A stretch of DNA of 64,000 bases from Burkholderiaceae bacterium (GTDB lineage Bacteria; Pseudomonadota; Gammaproteobacteria; Burkholderiales; Burkholderiaceae_E). The stretch is from the NCBI GenBank assembly GCA_027493945.1, contig JAOSJU010000001.1, forward strand, positions 496,001 to 560,000, read 5' to 3'. A program made the translations under genes and the position numbers. Within the stretch, counting starts at the first letter, position 1; every line of letters begins with the position of its first letter. This document shows positions 1-8,405 of the stretch, piece by piece. Below the pieces are notes generated by a model. That model was not told the origin of the DNA, ran no database searches, and worked only from the letters and a program-made list of their open reading frames with translations.

Positions 1-360
1 CAGCCCGAACAGCGCGATCTGCAGCGGCTCGGTCTTCACGTAGGCGATCGACACCACGAACGAACGCTCGCGCATCGCGGCGAGCATCAGCGCGGTAGCG
101 AGAATCTGAAACATCGCACCCATCAGCGTCCAGCCGGCATAGGCCCACGACGGCCGCAGGCTCCCGAGACCGGTGGCGGCGGCCACCCCGGCGAGGAACA
201 GCAGCCCGAACGGCAAGCCGAACAGGAAGCGCACGTGCGTGGCGCCGACCGTGCCGAGCCGGCCGGTGAGGCTGCGCTGCGCGGCATTGCGCGCGGTCTG
301 CACCCCCGCGGCGGCAACCGTGCAGGCGACCCAGAGCCAGGCCGGAGGATCGGAGGCCAT
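1..360 (-). CDS. DMT/EamA-like membrane transporter (N-terminal part, cut by window edge)
   Basis: The ATG at 360 opens 120 codons that run off the left edge of the window. The translation is strongly hydrophobic, with at least three membrane segments separated by short basic loops (for example around residues 45-60 and 75-95), in the style of 10-TM drug/metabolite transporters of the EamA family. The start overlaps the stop of the upstream AbrB-like gene as ATGA, so the two are probably co-translated. The substrate cannot be deduced. Membrane character and overall style are seen directly; the family name is inference because the C-terminal half is missing. Confidence 0.55.
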   Translation of the reverse strand, partial: MASDPPAWLWVACTVAAAGVQTARNAAQRSLTGRLGTVGATHVRFLFGLPFGLLFLAGVAAATGLGSLRPSWAYAGWTLMGAMFQILATALMLAAMRERSFVVSIAYVKTEPLQIALFGL

Positions 361-587
361 CAGCGCCAGGCGTTCATCGCTTCGACCGGCACGTGCTTGC
401 CTTTGGGGACTTCCAGGATTCCCGCGAGATCCAGAATGGATTTTGTCTTGGGGCGCACGATGATGGTGCCGTCCGGCATGACATGCCATGAGAGGCGCGT
501 GCCCGGCACCGCGCCGACCCGTTGCCGTATCTGCGCGGGAACGGTGGTCCTTCCCTTCGCGGTGATTGTGGATTCGATCGTCTTCAT
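360..587 (-). CDS. AbrB/MazE/SpoVT-type DNA-binding protein, orphan antitoxin-like
   Basis: A 75-residue protein starting MKTIESTITAKGRTTVPAQI, the classic swapped-hairpin AbrB fold signature (T-x-K-G-R-x-T-V-P-x-x-I-R). Such proteins are either transition-state regulators or antitoxins that autorepress their operon. An upstream in-frame ATG at 626 would add 13 residues unlike the family, so the inner ATG is preferred. No toxin gene (MazF, PIN or RelE type) is adjacent: moaE lies upstream and the DMT transporter overlaps downstream by ATGA. It is therefore either a solitary regulator of the transporter or an antitoxin that has lost its toxin. Confidence 0.75.
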   Translation of the reverse strand: MKTIESTITAKGRTTVPAQIRQRVGAVPGTRLSWHVMPDGTIIVRPKTKSILDLAGILEVPKGKHVPVEAMNAWR

Positions 588-633
588 GCCTTGGTCGCGC
601 AGAATCGCTATGCAGTAGAGGGGCAAGCAGCGT

Positions 634-1080
634 TCACCAACGCGCCGCGGCCTCGTCGTCGCTCTCGCGCGCCTCGACCCAACGCTCCCCCTGCGGCGTG
701 CGTTCCTTCTTCCAGAACGGCGCCTGGGTCTTCAGGTAGTCCATGATGAATTCGCAGGCGGCGAAGGCTTCGCCGCGGTGCGCGGACGTGACGGCGACGA
801 GCACGATCTGCTCGCCGGGTGCGAGGTCTCCGTGACGGTGGATGACCAGTGCGTCGAGGATGTTCCAGCGGCCGCGCGCCTGCGTGCAGATGTCTTCGAG
901 CGCGCGCTCGGTCATGCCCGGATAGTGCTCGAGCGCCATCGCCGACACGCCGGCGCCTTCGTTCAGGTCGCGCACGGTGCCGATGAAGGCGGCCACCGCG
1001 CCGACGTTCAGGTTGCCGGCACGCAGCGCGGCGATCTCGGCGCCGGCGTCGAAGTCGTGTTGCTGGACGCGAACGGGCAT
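634..1080 (-). CDS. moaE: Molybdopterin synthase catalytic subunit MoaE
   Basis: A 148-residue MoaE homologue of normal length. It transfers sulfur from the MoaD thiocarboxylate to precursor Z (cPMP), giving the molybdopterin dithiolene in the cytoplasm. Family hallmarks visible are GAVAAFIGTVRD near residue 30, the H-R-x-G segment (IHRHGDLAPGE), AHRGEAF and the C-terminal APFWKKE lysine motif used in catalysis. It belongs to the moeA-moaD-moaE cluster but is separated from moaD by a ccdA antitoxin gene and a ccdB scrap. Molybdenum cofactor is needed by the molybdenum hydroxylase encoded at 53.5-57.4 kb. Confidence 0.95.
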   Translation of the reverse strand: MPVRVQQHDFDAGAEIAALRAGNLNVGAVAAFIGTVRDLNEGAGVSAMALEHYPGMTERALEDICTQARGRWNILDALVIHRHGDLAPGEQIVLVAVTSAHRGEAFAACEFIMDYLKTQAPFWKKERTPQGERWVEARESDDEAAARW

Positions 1081-1082
1081 GG

Positions 1083-1154
1083 TCAGACTCCGGTGGCGGG
1101 CACGTTGCAGGGCGTGCGCATCGCGACGCGCGTGCCACCCATTGCGAAGATCGG
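1083..1154 (-). pseudogene. ccdB toxin remnant (23 codons)
   Basis: Directly after the ccdA stop, the same frame stays open for 23 codons to a TGA two bases before moaE. The translation (PIFAMGGTRVAMRTPCNVPA, then TGV) resembles the central part of CcdB-family gyrase poisons, where a P-x-F-x-x-x-G-x-x-V-x-M-x-T-P stretch is followed by a V-P pair. The N-terminal half, including any start codon, and the C-terminal helix that contacts gyrase are absent, so it cannot encode a working toxin. Position in the usual place for ccdB supports the call. The match is short and made from memory of the family, so confidence is moderate. Confidence 0.55.
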
Positions 1155-1340
1155 CTAGAAGCGGCGCAGCGAGTCGCCGAAGCAGCCGTAGCGCTCGACC
1201 TCGCGGTTGTACGCATCGATCGCGCCGTGGTTCTCGGCCAGCCAGCGCTGCCGGATGCGCTCGTCGGCACTACGAAGCGCGGACCCGGGCGCCTTGCGAG
1301 AACGGGCGTCGAATTCGTGCTCGCGAATGGCCTGTTTCAT
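1155..1340 (-). CDS. ccdA: CcdA-family antitoxin
   Basis: A 61-residue protein with the typical C-terminal half of CcdA: R-W-x-x-E-N-x-x-A-I-x-x-Y-N-x-x-V-E, then GCFGDSLRRF (compare the usual G-x-F-x-D-x-x-R-x-F end). CcdA binds and neutralises the gyrase toxin CcdB through this C-terminal segment; the N-terminus is normally a ribbon-helix-helix DNA-binding domain, here shortened. It sits between moaD and moaE, where no gene is expected, in the same direction and probably in the same transcript. The partner toxin is reduced to a scrap, so the antitoxin appears to be a survivor of a decayed addiction module. Confidence 0.8.
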   Translation of the reverse strand: MKQAIREHEFDARSRKAPGSALRSADERIRQRWLAENHGAIDAYNREVERYGCFGDSLRRF

Positions 1341-1372
1341 GGCTGCAACCTACGCTCGTCGTCGCGGGAGCG

Positions 1373-1630
1373 TCAACCCCCGGTCACCGGCGGGAAGAAA
1401 GCCACTTCGGCGCCGGCGGCGAGCGGCGTGTCGGGGCGTGCCATCGCCTGGTCGACCGACACGCGGATCGCGCGGCCCTCGGCCAGCGTCTCGGCCCAGG
1501 CGCCGCCGCGGCTGCACAGCCGGGCGCGCAGCTGAGCGGCGGTGCGCACGCCGGCCGGCAGGTCGATCGTCTCGCGGTGGGTGCCGAGCGCCTCGCGCAG
1601 CCCGGCGAAATAGAGGATCGTGATCGTCAT
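1373..1630 (-). CDS. moaD: Molybdopterin synthase sulfur carrier subunit MoaD
   Basis: An 85-residue beta-grasp protein ending in the obligatory Gly-Gly (FFPPVTGG), which is adenylated by MoeB and then thiocarboxylated to donate sulfur within MoaE. The start (MTITILYFAGLREALG) matches the family. The ATG overlaps the moeA stop as ATGA, so translation is coupled. Downstream the cluster is interrupted by the ccdA unit before moaE. Confidence 0.95.
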   Translation of the reverse strand: MTITILYFAGLREALGTHRETIDLPAGVRTAAQLRARLCSRGGAWAETLAEGRAIRVSVDQAMARPDTPLAAGAEVAFFPPVTGG

Positions 1631-2865
1631 TTCGTCAGCTCCGAAAAGGGCAGGAAACGCACGATGTCGCCGCGCGCGATGGCGTGCTGCGGCGGATTGT
1701 CGATCAGCCCGTCGCCCCAGACAGTGGAGGTGAGCACCGCGGAACTCTGGTTCGGGAACAGGTCGAGCCCGCCGTCTGCGTTGATCTTCGCCCTGAGGAA
1801 CTCGCGGCGGCGGTCGGGCTTCGGCCAGTCGAAGTCGGCGCGCATCGGCAGCGCGCGCGGCGCCACGTCGGCCATGCCCTGCAGCCGCTGCACGAACGGA
1901 CGCACCAGCAGCAGGAAGGTGACAAAGCTCGACACCGGGTTGCCGGGCAGACCGATGAAGTGCGCGATGCCGGCGTCGGATACGCCACGGCGCACGCGCC
2001 CGTAGGCAAGCGGTTTGCCGGGCTTGATCGCGATCTGCCACATGCGCAGTTCGCCTTCGGCCTCGACCGCGGGCTTCACGTGGTCTTCCTCGCCCACCGA
2101 CACGCCGCCCGAGGTGACGATCAGGTCGTTGCCCTGCGCGGCGCGGCGCAGCGCCTCGCGCGTGGCGGCGAGCGTGTCGGGCACGTTGCCCAGGTCGACC
2201 AGTTCGCAGCCCATCGCGCGGATCAACGCGCCCAACACGTAGCGGTTGCTGTTGTAGATCGCGCCGGGGCGCAACGGCTCGCCGGGCATCGCGAGTTCGT
2301 CGCCGGTGAAGAAGCACCCCACGCGCACCGGCCTGCGCACCGGCAGGCTGGCCAACCCCACCGAGGCGGCCAGGCCGGTGGCCTGCGGCGTGAGCCGCGC
2401 GCCGGCCGCGAGGATCACGCTGCCGTTGCGGATGTCTTCGCCGGTGCGCCGGATCCATTCGCCCGGCGCCGGGCATTGCGAGAACGACACCGTGTCGCCG
2501 TCGGCGACGGCCATCTCCTGCATCACGATCGCGTCGGCGCCTTCGGGGACCAGGCCGCCGGTGAAAATGCGCGCGGCCTCGCCCGCCTTCAGAGGCCGGC
2601 CCACGTGGCCGGCCGGGATGCGCTGCGCAACGGGCAGCCGCACGGGACGCTCGGGCGCGGCCTGCAGCAGGTCGGCGCGGCGCACCGCGTAGCCGTCCAT
2701 CTGGGTGTTGTCGCGCGGCGGCACGTCGAGCGTGGATCGGATGTCGGCGGCCAGTACGCGCCCGGCAGCCGCCGCGGTATCGACGGTCTCGACCTCGTCG
2801 ATCGGCGCGGCCTGCTCGAGCAGCGCGGCCCGCGCGTCATCGAACGGCAGCAATGCGGGCTTCAT
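1627..2865 (-). CDS. moeA: Molybdopterin molybdenumtransferase MoeA
   Basis: A 412-residue MoeA of full length. It inserts molybdate into adenylylated molybdopterin, the last common step of Moco synthesis. Visible landmarks are the N-terminal P-P-R-D-N-T-Q-M-D-G-Y-A-V segment, the middle MoCF-biosynthesis domain with T-S-G-G-V-S-V-G-E-E-D, and the G-L-P-G-N-P-V-S loop. It overlaps moaD by 4 bases at its end and mobB by 29 bases at its start, so mobB-moeA-moaD form one translationally coupled unit. Confidence 0.95.
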   Translation of the reverse strand: MKPALLPFDDARAALLEQAAPIDEVETVDTAAAAGRVLAADIRSTLDVPPRDNTQMDGYAVRRADLLQAAPERPVRLPVAQRIPAGHVGRPLKAGEAARIFTGGLVPEGADAIVMQEMAVADGDTVSFSQCPAPGEWIRRTGEDIRNGSVILAAGARLTPQATGLAASVGLASLPVRRPVRVGCFFTGDELAMPGEPLRPGAIYNSNRYVLGALIRAMGCELVDLGNVPDTLAATREALRRAAQGNDLIVTSGGVSVGEEDHVKPAVEAEGELRMWQIAIKPGKPLAYGRVRRGVSDAGIAHFIGLPGNPVSSFVTFLLLVRPFVQRLQGMADVAPRALPMRADFDWPKPDRRREFLRAKINADGGLDLFPNQSSAVLTSTVWGDGLIDNPPQHAIARGDIVRFLPFSELTK

Positions 2866-3358
2866 GGACGCGGTCCAGGTGGTCGATGATGAAGTCGGCG
2901 ATGGCGTCGGGCTGGTTCAGGTCGAGCAGCGGCAGCCGCGTCTCGATCGGCACGTCGGCGGCCACCGCGACGATGTCGCGGTCGTCGGGATGCAGCATCG
3001 GCTTGCCCAGCCCCGGCCGATACACCTCGAGCTTGGGGATCGGCGCGTGCTTGTAGCCCTCGACCAGCACCAGGTCGCAGGGCGAAAAGCGCAGCAGCTG
3101 CTCGTGCAGCGAGGGCTCGGCCTCGTCGCGCAACTCGTGCATCAGCACCCAGCGCTGGTCGGAAGTGATCAGCACCTCGGAGGCGCCGGCCTCGCGATGG
3201 CGATAGGAGTCTTTGCCCGGCTTGTCGATGTCGAACAGGTGATGCGCGTGCTTGATCAGCGACACGCGCAGGCCGCGCAGCACGAAGCGCGGGATCAGCT
3301 GCTCGATCAGCGTGGTCTTGCCCGAGCCGGAATAGCCTGCGAAGCCGAATACTCTCAT
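2837..3358 (-). CDS. mobB: Molybdopterin-guanine dinucleotide biosynthesis adaptor MobB
   Basis: A 173-residue P-loop protein. The Walker A motif GYSGSGKTT sits at residues 8-16, followed by KHAHH and the D-x-x-G-x-D-S-x-x-x-x-x-A-G-A segment typical of MobB. MobB binds GTP and assists MobA in forming the guanine dinucleotide form of the cofactor. Its start at 3358 is the only ATG preceding the P-loop with family-like spacing. Its last 29 bases overlap moeA. MGD is used by DMSO-reductase-family enzymes, whereas xanthine-dehydrogenase-type enzymes use plain or cytidylylated cofactor, so mobB is not specifically for the hydroxylase in this window. Confidence 0.93.
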   Translation of the reverse strand: MRVFGFAGYSGSGKTTLIEQLIPRFVLRGLRVSLIKHAHHLFDIDKPGKDSYRHREAGASEVLITSDQRWVLMHELRDEAEPSLHEQLLRFSPCDLVLVEGYKHAPIPKLEVYRPGLGKPMLHPDDRDIVAVAADVPIETRLPLLDLNQPDAIADFIIDHLDRVHEARIAAVR

Positions 3359-3428
3359 GTCGAACCCAGCGTACCCGATCCAGTGTAGCGCGGCGCCGGT
3401 AACCTGCCGCGCGCAGGGGCTCGGCAGT

Positions 3429-4840
3429 TCAGCCGGCGCAGCGCCCGGCGATGTAGCGCTGCAGCGCCGTGACGTCGACCGCCATCCGGTGAAAGCGCTG
3501 CGGCCGCGATTCGAGGTCTTCGAAGCCGGGCGGGCGCGGTGCTTCCTCGCCGAGCGCCTCGCGGATCGCGTCGGCGAACTTCGCCGCCTGCGCGGTCTCG
3601 AGGCAGACCATCGGCACGCCGGGCTCGCGCCAGCGCTGCGCCACGTGGTAACCGTCGGCCGTGTGCGTGTCGATCGTGACGCCGTAGCGCGCGCGCACCT
3701 CGCGGATCGCCGCGAGGCGGTCGGCGTGGCGGCTGCAGCCCGAGACGAATCCGAAACCGGGGAGCCGCGCGAGCTCAGGGGTGCCGGCAAGATCGAACTC
3801 GCCGCGCTCGTCGAGCCCGCGCCACATCGCGGCGACGCGCGCGGCGTCGCCGCCCACCAGGTCGTAGACGAAGCGCTCGAAGTTCGACGCCTTCGAGATG
3901 TCCATCGACGGGCTGCTGGTCTGGTGCGTCTCGGCGGTGCCGCGCGGCCGGTAGCGGCCGGTGCGGAAGAACTCGTCGAGCACGTCGTTCTCGTTGGTGG
4001 CCACCACCAGCCGCGAGACCGGCAGGCCCATCATCCGCGCGATGTGGCCCGCGAGCACGTTGCCGAAGTTGCCCGAGGGAACCGCGAACGACACGGGCTG
4101 CGAGTCGTCTGCGGTAGCGGCGAAGAAGCCCTTGAAGTAGTAGACCACCTGCGCGACCACGCGCGCCCAGTTGATCGAGTTGACGGTGCCGATCGCGTAG
4201 CGCTGCTTGAACGCCAGGTCGTTCGAGACCGCCTTCACCATGTCCTGGCAGTCGTCGAAGACGCCGTCGACCGCGATGTTGAAGATGTTCGGATCGTCGA
4301 GCGAGAACATCTGCGCGGTCTGGAACGGGCTCATGCGTCCGTACGGCGACAGCATGAAGACGCGAATGCCGCGCCGCCCGCGCATCGCGTACTCGGCCGC
4401 GCTGCCGGTGTCGCCCGAGGTGGCGCCGAGGATGTTCAGCTCGCGGCCCTCTTTCGCGAGCACGTACTCGAACAGCTGGCCGAGCAGTTGCATCGCCACG
4501 TCCTTGAACGCGAGCGTGGGGCCGTTGGACAGCCGCAGCAGGTGCAGGCCCGGTTCGAGCGTGTGCAGCGGCGTGATCTCGGCCGAGCCGAAGGCCTGCG
4601 CGGTGTAGGTGCGCTCGATCAGCGCGCGCAGGTCGGCTTCGGGGATGTCGTCGGCGTACAGGCGCAGGACCTCGAACGCGAGCGCCGGATACGACAGCTT
4701 GCGCCAGCGCGCGAGCGTGGCTGCGTCGATGCGCGGGTAGCGCTCGGGTACGACGAGGCCGCCGTCGGGCGCCAGCCCCCCAGCAGGATCTCGGTGAAGC
4801 GGGCCGGTGGCATGCCGCCGCGGGTCGACAGGTATTTCAT
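3429..4840 (-). CDS. thrC: Threonine synthase ThrC (one-base frameshift)
   Basis: Converts O-phosphohomoserine to threonine with PLP. Reading starts at the ATG at 4840 (MKYLSTRGGMPPARFTEILL) and the body, including the PLP lysine in PTLAFKD and the SGDTGSAAEYA motif, continues to 3429, but the two parts are in different frames. The break lies at the C run 4776-4781 (G run on the coding strand). One more G would restore the usual L-L-x-G-L-A-P-D-G-G-L sequence, giving about 470 residues. It lies 17 bases after hom. A real null would make a threonine auxotroph; a homopolymer sequencing error is more likely. Confidence 0.9.
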
Positions 4841-4857
4841 CGGGCGGGCGGGCGGGA

Positions 4858-6201
4858 TCAGTTCAGGTCTTCGAGCCGGATGCGCATCGCCTGCGAGAGC
4901 ACCGTGGGCAGCGCCTCGATGCGCCCGATCGCGGTGATGATCTGGCGCTCGATGGTACGGTGCGTGAGCAGGATGATGTCGGTCTGGTTCTCGCCTTCGG
5001 CCGGTTCGCGCTGCAGCGCCGCGTCGATCGAGATGCGCGCGTCGGCCAGGATGCGCGTGATGTCGGCGAGCACGCCCGGCTCGTCGGCCACCCGCAGCCG
5101 CAGGTAGTAGGCGGTCTGCACCGCCTCGATCGGCAGGATCGGTTCGTCGGAGAGCGCCTCGGCCTGGAAGGCCAGGTGCGGCACGCGGTTCTCGGGGTCG
5201 GCGGTGAAGGTGCGCGCCACGTCGACGAGGTCGGCGATGACGGCGCTGGCGGTGGGCTCGGCGCCCGCGCCCTTGCCGTAGTACATCGTGTGGCCGACCG
5301 CGTCGCCCTTGACCCAGACCGCGTTCATCGCGCCCTCGACGTTGGCGATCAGCCGGCGCGCCGGGATCAGCGTGGGGTGCACGCGCAACTCGATGCCCGC
5401 GGGCTCCCCGTCGGTGCCGTCGCGGCGCCGCGTGATGCCGAGCAGCTTGATGCGGTAGCCGAGCTGCTCGGCGTAGCGGATGTCTTCGGCCTGCAGCTTC
5501 GTGATGCCCTCGACATAGCACTTGTCGAACTGCATCGGGATGCCGAAGGCGATCGCCGACAGGATCGTGGCCTTGTGCGCGGCGTCGATGCCCTCGATGT
5601 CGAAGGTCGGGTCGGCCTCGGCGTAGCCCAGCCGCTGCGCTTCCTTCAGCACCGCATCGAACGGCAGGCCCTTGTCGCGCATCTCGGACAGGATGAAATT
5701 GGTGGTGCCGTTGATGATGCCGGCGATCCACTCGATGCGGTTGGCGGTGAGCCCCTCGCGCAGCGCCTTGATGATCGGGATCCCTCCGGCCACCGCCGCC
5801 TCGAACGCCACCATCACGCCCTTCTTCGAGGCGGCGAGGAAGATCTCGTTGCCGTGCACCGCCAGCAGCGCCTTGTTGGCGGTGACCACGTGCTTGCCGC
5901 GCTCGATCGCTTCGAGCACCAGCGTGCGCGCGATGCCGTAGCCGCCGATGAGCTCGACCACGACGTCGATCTGCGGGTCGTTCACCACCTCGCGCGCGTC
6001 GCCCACCACGCGCACCGCGTCGCCGACGATCGCACGCGCGCGCGCCACGTCGAGGTCGGCCACCGTGGTGATCTCGATGCTGCGCCCCGCGCGGCGCCTG
6101 ATTTCGTCCTGGTTGCGCCGCAGCACCTCGAAGGTGCCGCCGCCGACCGTGCCGATTCCCAGCAGCCCGACCCGTACGGGCCCGAATTTTCCGTTGTTCA
6201 T
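4858..6201 (-). CDS. hom: Homoserine dehydrogenase
   Basis: A 447-residue monofunctional homoserine dehydrogenase that reduces aspartate semialdehyde to homoserine. The N-terminal Rossmann motif GLLGIGTVGGGT occurs at residues 13-24; the catalytic domain contains the I-x-G-I-x-N-G-T-T-N-F-I-L-S segment and the A-E-A-D-P-T-x-D-I-E-G-I-D-A-x-H-K signature. A C-terminal ACT domain (V-A-D-E-P-G-V-L-A-D-I from about residue 360) suggests threonine feedback inhibition, as in other members with this domain. It stands between alaC (1 base upstream) and thrC (17 bases downstream), the usual Burkholderiales order. Confidence 0.96.
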   Translation of the reverse strand: MNNGKFGPVRVGLLGIGTVGGGTFEVLRRNQDEIRRRAGRSIEITTVADLDVARARAIVGDAVRVVGDAREVVNDPQIDVVVELIGGYGIARTLVLEAIERGKHVVTANKALLAVHGNEIFLAASKKGVMVAFEAAVAGGIPIIKALREGLTANRIEWIAGIINGTTNFILSEMRDKGLPFDAVLKEAQRLGYAEADPTFDIEGIDAAHKATILSAIAFGIPMQFDKCYVEGITKLQAEDIRYAEQLGYRIKLLGITRRRDGTDGEPAGIELRVHPTLIPARRLIANVEGAMNAVWVKGDAVGHTMYYGKGAGAEPTASAVIADLVDVARTFTADPENRVPHLAFQAEALSDEPILPIEAVQTAYYLRLRVADEPGVLADITRILADARISIDAALQREPAEGENQTDIILLTHRTIERQIITAIGRIEALPTVLSQAMRIRLEDLN

Positions 6202-6202
6202 G

Positions 6203-7407
6203 TCAGGCCGCGATCCGGATGAGACCGTCCTTGCGGAACATCTCCTTGATGCCGCGCACCGCCTGCCGGATGCGCTGCTCGTTCTCGATCAGCGCGAAGC
6301 GCACGTGGTCGTCGCCGTATTCGCCGAAGCCGATGCCCGGCGACACCGCGACCTTGGCGTCGACCAGCAGCCTCTTCGCGAATTCGAGCGAACCCAGCGC
6401 GCGGTACGGCTCGGGGATGCGCGCCCAGATGTACATCGACGCGCGCGGCACCTCGACGTCCCAGCCGGCCTCCTGCAAACCCTTGGCGAGCACGTTGCGG
6501 CGCAGCTGGTACTTCTGGCGCGCCTCCTCGACGCAGTCTTGCGGGCCGTCGAGCGCGGCGATCGCGGCCACCGGATCGGCGTGAAGGTGCCGTAGTCGTG
6601 ATAGCTCTTCATGCGCGCGAGCGCGGCGACCAGCTCGGCGTTGCCCACCATGAAGCCGATGCGCCAGCCGGCCATGTTGTAGCTCTTGCTCATCGTGAAG
6701 AACTCGACCGCCACCTCGCGCGCGCCCGGCACCTGCATGATGGACGGCGCCCGATAGTCGTCGAACACGATGTCGGCGTAGGCGAGGTCGTGCACCGCGA
6801 TGATGTCGTGCTCGCGCGCGAGCGCGACCACGCGCTCGAAGAAGGCCATGTCGACGCACTTGGCGGTAGGGTTGCTCGGGAAGCCGAGGATCATCATCTT
6901 CGGCTTGGGCGTGGCTTCGCGCACCGCGCGCTCGAGCTCTTCGAGGAAGTCGACGCCGGGCGTCATGCGCACCGGGCGCGTCTCGGCGCCGGCGATCACC
7001 GCGCCGTAGATGTGGATCGGGTAGCTCGGGTTCGGCACGAGCACCACGTCGCCGCGATCGAGCGTGGCGAGCATCAGGTGCGCGATGCCCTCCTTCGAGC
7101 CGATGGTGACGATCGCCTCGGTTTCGGGGTCGATCTCCACCTGGTAGCGCCGGCGGTACCAGTCGGAGATCGCCTTGCGCAGCCGCGGGATGCCCTTGGA
7201 GACCGAGTAGCCGTGCGTGTGCGGGCGCTGCGAGGCTTCGACCAGCTTGTCGATGATGTGCTGCGGGGCCGGGCCGTCCGGATTGCCCATGCTCATGTCG
7301 ATGATGTCTTCGCCGCGGCGGCGCTCGGCCATCTTCAGTTCCGCCGTGATGTTGAAGACGTAGGGCGGAAGGCGCTTGATGCGCGAAAACTCGCGGGGCG
7401 AACTCAT
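6203..7407 (-). CDS. alaC: AlaC-type alanine/aspartate aminotransferase (one-base frameshift)
   Basis: A class I PLP aminotransferase of the AlaC (YfdZ) type, which in E. coli makes alanine from pyruvate and glutamate. Seen are the family start ([14 protein letters not shown]), the P-N-P-S-Y-P-I-H segment, the PLP lysine in [13 protein letters not shown] and the C-terminal [11 protein letters not shown]. The frame breaks at 6571-6574: a single missing base in the codon after T-P-I restores V-A-A-I-A-A-L-D. Repaired length is about 402 residues. Position directly before hom and thrC is the conserved one and suggests co-regulation with aspartate-family synthesis. Confidence 0.9.
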
Positions 7408-7488
7408 GCGGTGGACTCCGGTCAGACCATTAATGTAGCATTTTCAATGGCTTGGCGCCCATCGCGCGAAGCCGCGAACGGAGACCCG

Positions 7489-7860
7489 ATGAAGCTTCAC
7501 GCCGCTGCGCCGACGACGCTGAATACCGTCACCGCCTACGGGCCCGGCTACGTCGAAATCAACCGGCGTCGCTACGGGCACTCGCTGCTGGTCGCACCCG
7601 AAGGCGAGATCGTCGCCCGGGAGGTCGACGCGTTCGAGGCGCTCGCACCGGCGCACTTCGAGGCGCTGCTCGCGCGCGAGCCCGAACTGGTGCTGCTCGG
7701 CACCGGCGAGCGGCAGCGCTTTCCGCATCCGGGGCTCACCGCATCGCTGGCGCAGGCGCGCATCGGCCTCGACGTGATGGACACGCACGCCGCGTGCCGC
7801 ACCTACAACATCCTGATGATGGAGGGGCGGCGCGTGCTGGTCGCGCTGCTGATGCACTGA
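7489..7860 (+). CDS. Mth938-like (DUF498/NDUFAF3-type) domain protein
   Basis: A 123-residue protein of the Mth938/DUF498 superfamily. Typical features are the N-terminal N-T-V-T-A-Y-G-P-G-Y-V-E-I-N, a central L-L-G-T-G-x-x-Q-R-F-P-H-P and the C-terminal D-V-M-D-T-x-A-A-C-R-T-Y-N-I-L-x-x-E-G-R-R-V-L-V-A-L-L. The mitochondrial homologue NDUFAF3 assists complex I assembly; the bacterial role is not established. It is transcribed away from alaC, with 81 bases between the two starts that must hold both promoters, and is followed by bcp. Confidence 0.85.
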   Translation: MKLHAAAPTTLNTVTAYGPGYVEINRRRYGHSLLVAPEGEIVAREVDAFEALAPAHFEALLAREPELVLLGTGERQRFPHPGLTASLAQARIGLDVMDTHAACRTYNILMMEGRRVLVALLMH

Positions 7861-7915
7861 CGCCCGTCTGTGTTATGTTGCAGGCAGATACACCGATTGT
7901 CCTGCAGAGGGTTCG

Positions 7916-8380
7916 TTGAGCGTCGCGGTCGGCAGGAAGGTTCCCGATTTCAGCGCTGCCTCCACCGGCGGCGAAGTCAGGTTGTCGAACCTGAAGGGCC
8001 GCAAGCTCGTCCTGTTCTTCTATCCGAAGGACAACACGCCCGGCTGCACCGCCGAAGCCGGCGAGTTCCGCGATCGGCATCCGGCGTTCGTCGCCGCCGA
8101 CGCGGTCGTGCTCGGCGCCTCGCGCGACAGCATGAAGTCGCATGAGGGCTTCAAGGCAAAGCTGGGCTTGCCCTACGAGCTGATCTCCGATCCCGACGAA
8201 GCGCTGTGCGAGCTGTTCGGGGTGATGAAGCTGAAGACGATGTACGGCAAGCAGGTGCGCGGCATCGAGCGCAGCACCTTCGTCATCGACGCCGCCGGCA
8301 AGCTCGCACACGAGTGGCGCGGCGTGAAGGTACCCGCCCACGTTTCCGAAGTGCTGGAGGTCGTGCGATCGATCTCCTGA
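7916..8380 (+). CDS. bcp: Thioredoxin-dependent thiol peroxidase Bcp (PrxQ family)
   Basis: A 154-residue peroxiredoxin starting at TTG 7916, which gives the conserved V-G-x-K-V-P-D-F start. The peroxidatic cysteine is Cys44 in P-K-D-N-T-P-G-C-T-A-E. The residue five positions later, often a resolving Cys in this family, is Gly here, and the only other Cys is about residue 98, so the enzyme may be 1-Cys or use an unusual partner. It reduces organic hydroperoxides and H2O2 in the cytoplasm. It is followed 25 bases later by the PhoH gene; a TTG start often means modest translation. Confidence 0.92.
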   Translation: MSVAVGRKVPDFSAASTGGEVRLSNLKGRKLVLFFYPKDNTPGCTAEAGEFRDRHPAFVAADAVVLGASRDSMKSHEGFKAKLGLPYELISDPDEALCELFGVMKLKTMYGKQVRGIERSTFVIDAAGKLAHEWRGVKVPAHVSEVLEVVRSIS

Positions 8381-8405
8381 TTTTCCCCTCCTGATCGATC
8401 CCGCC

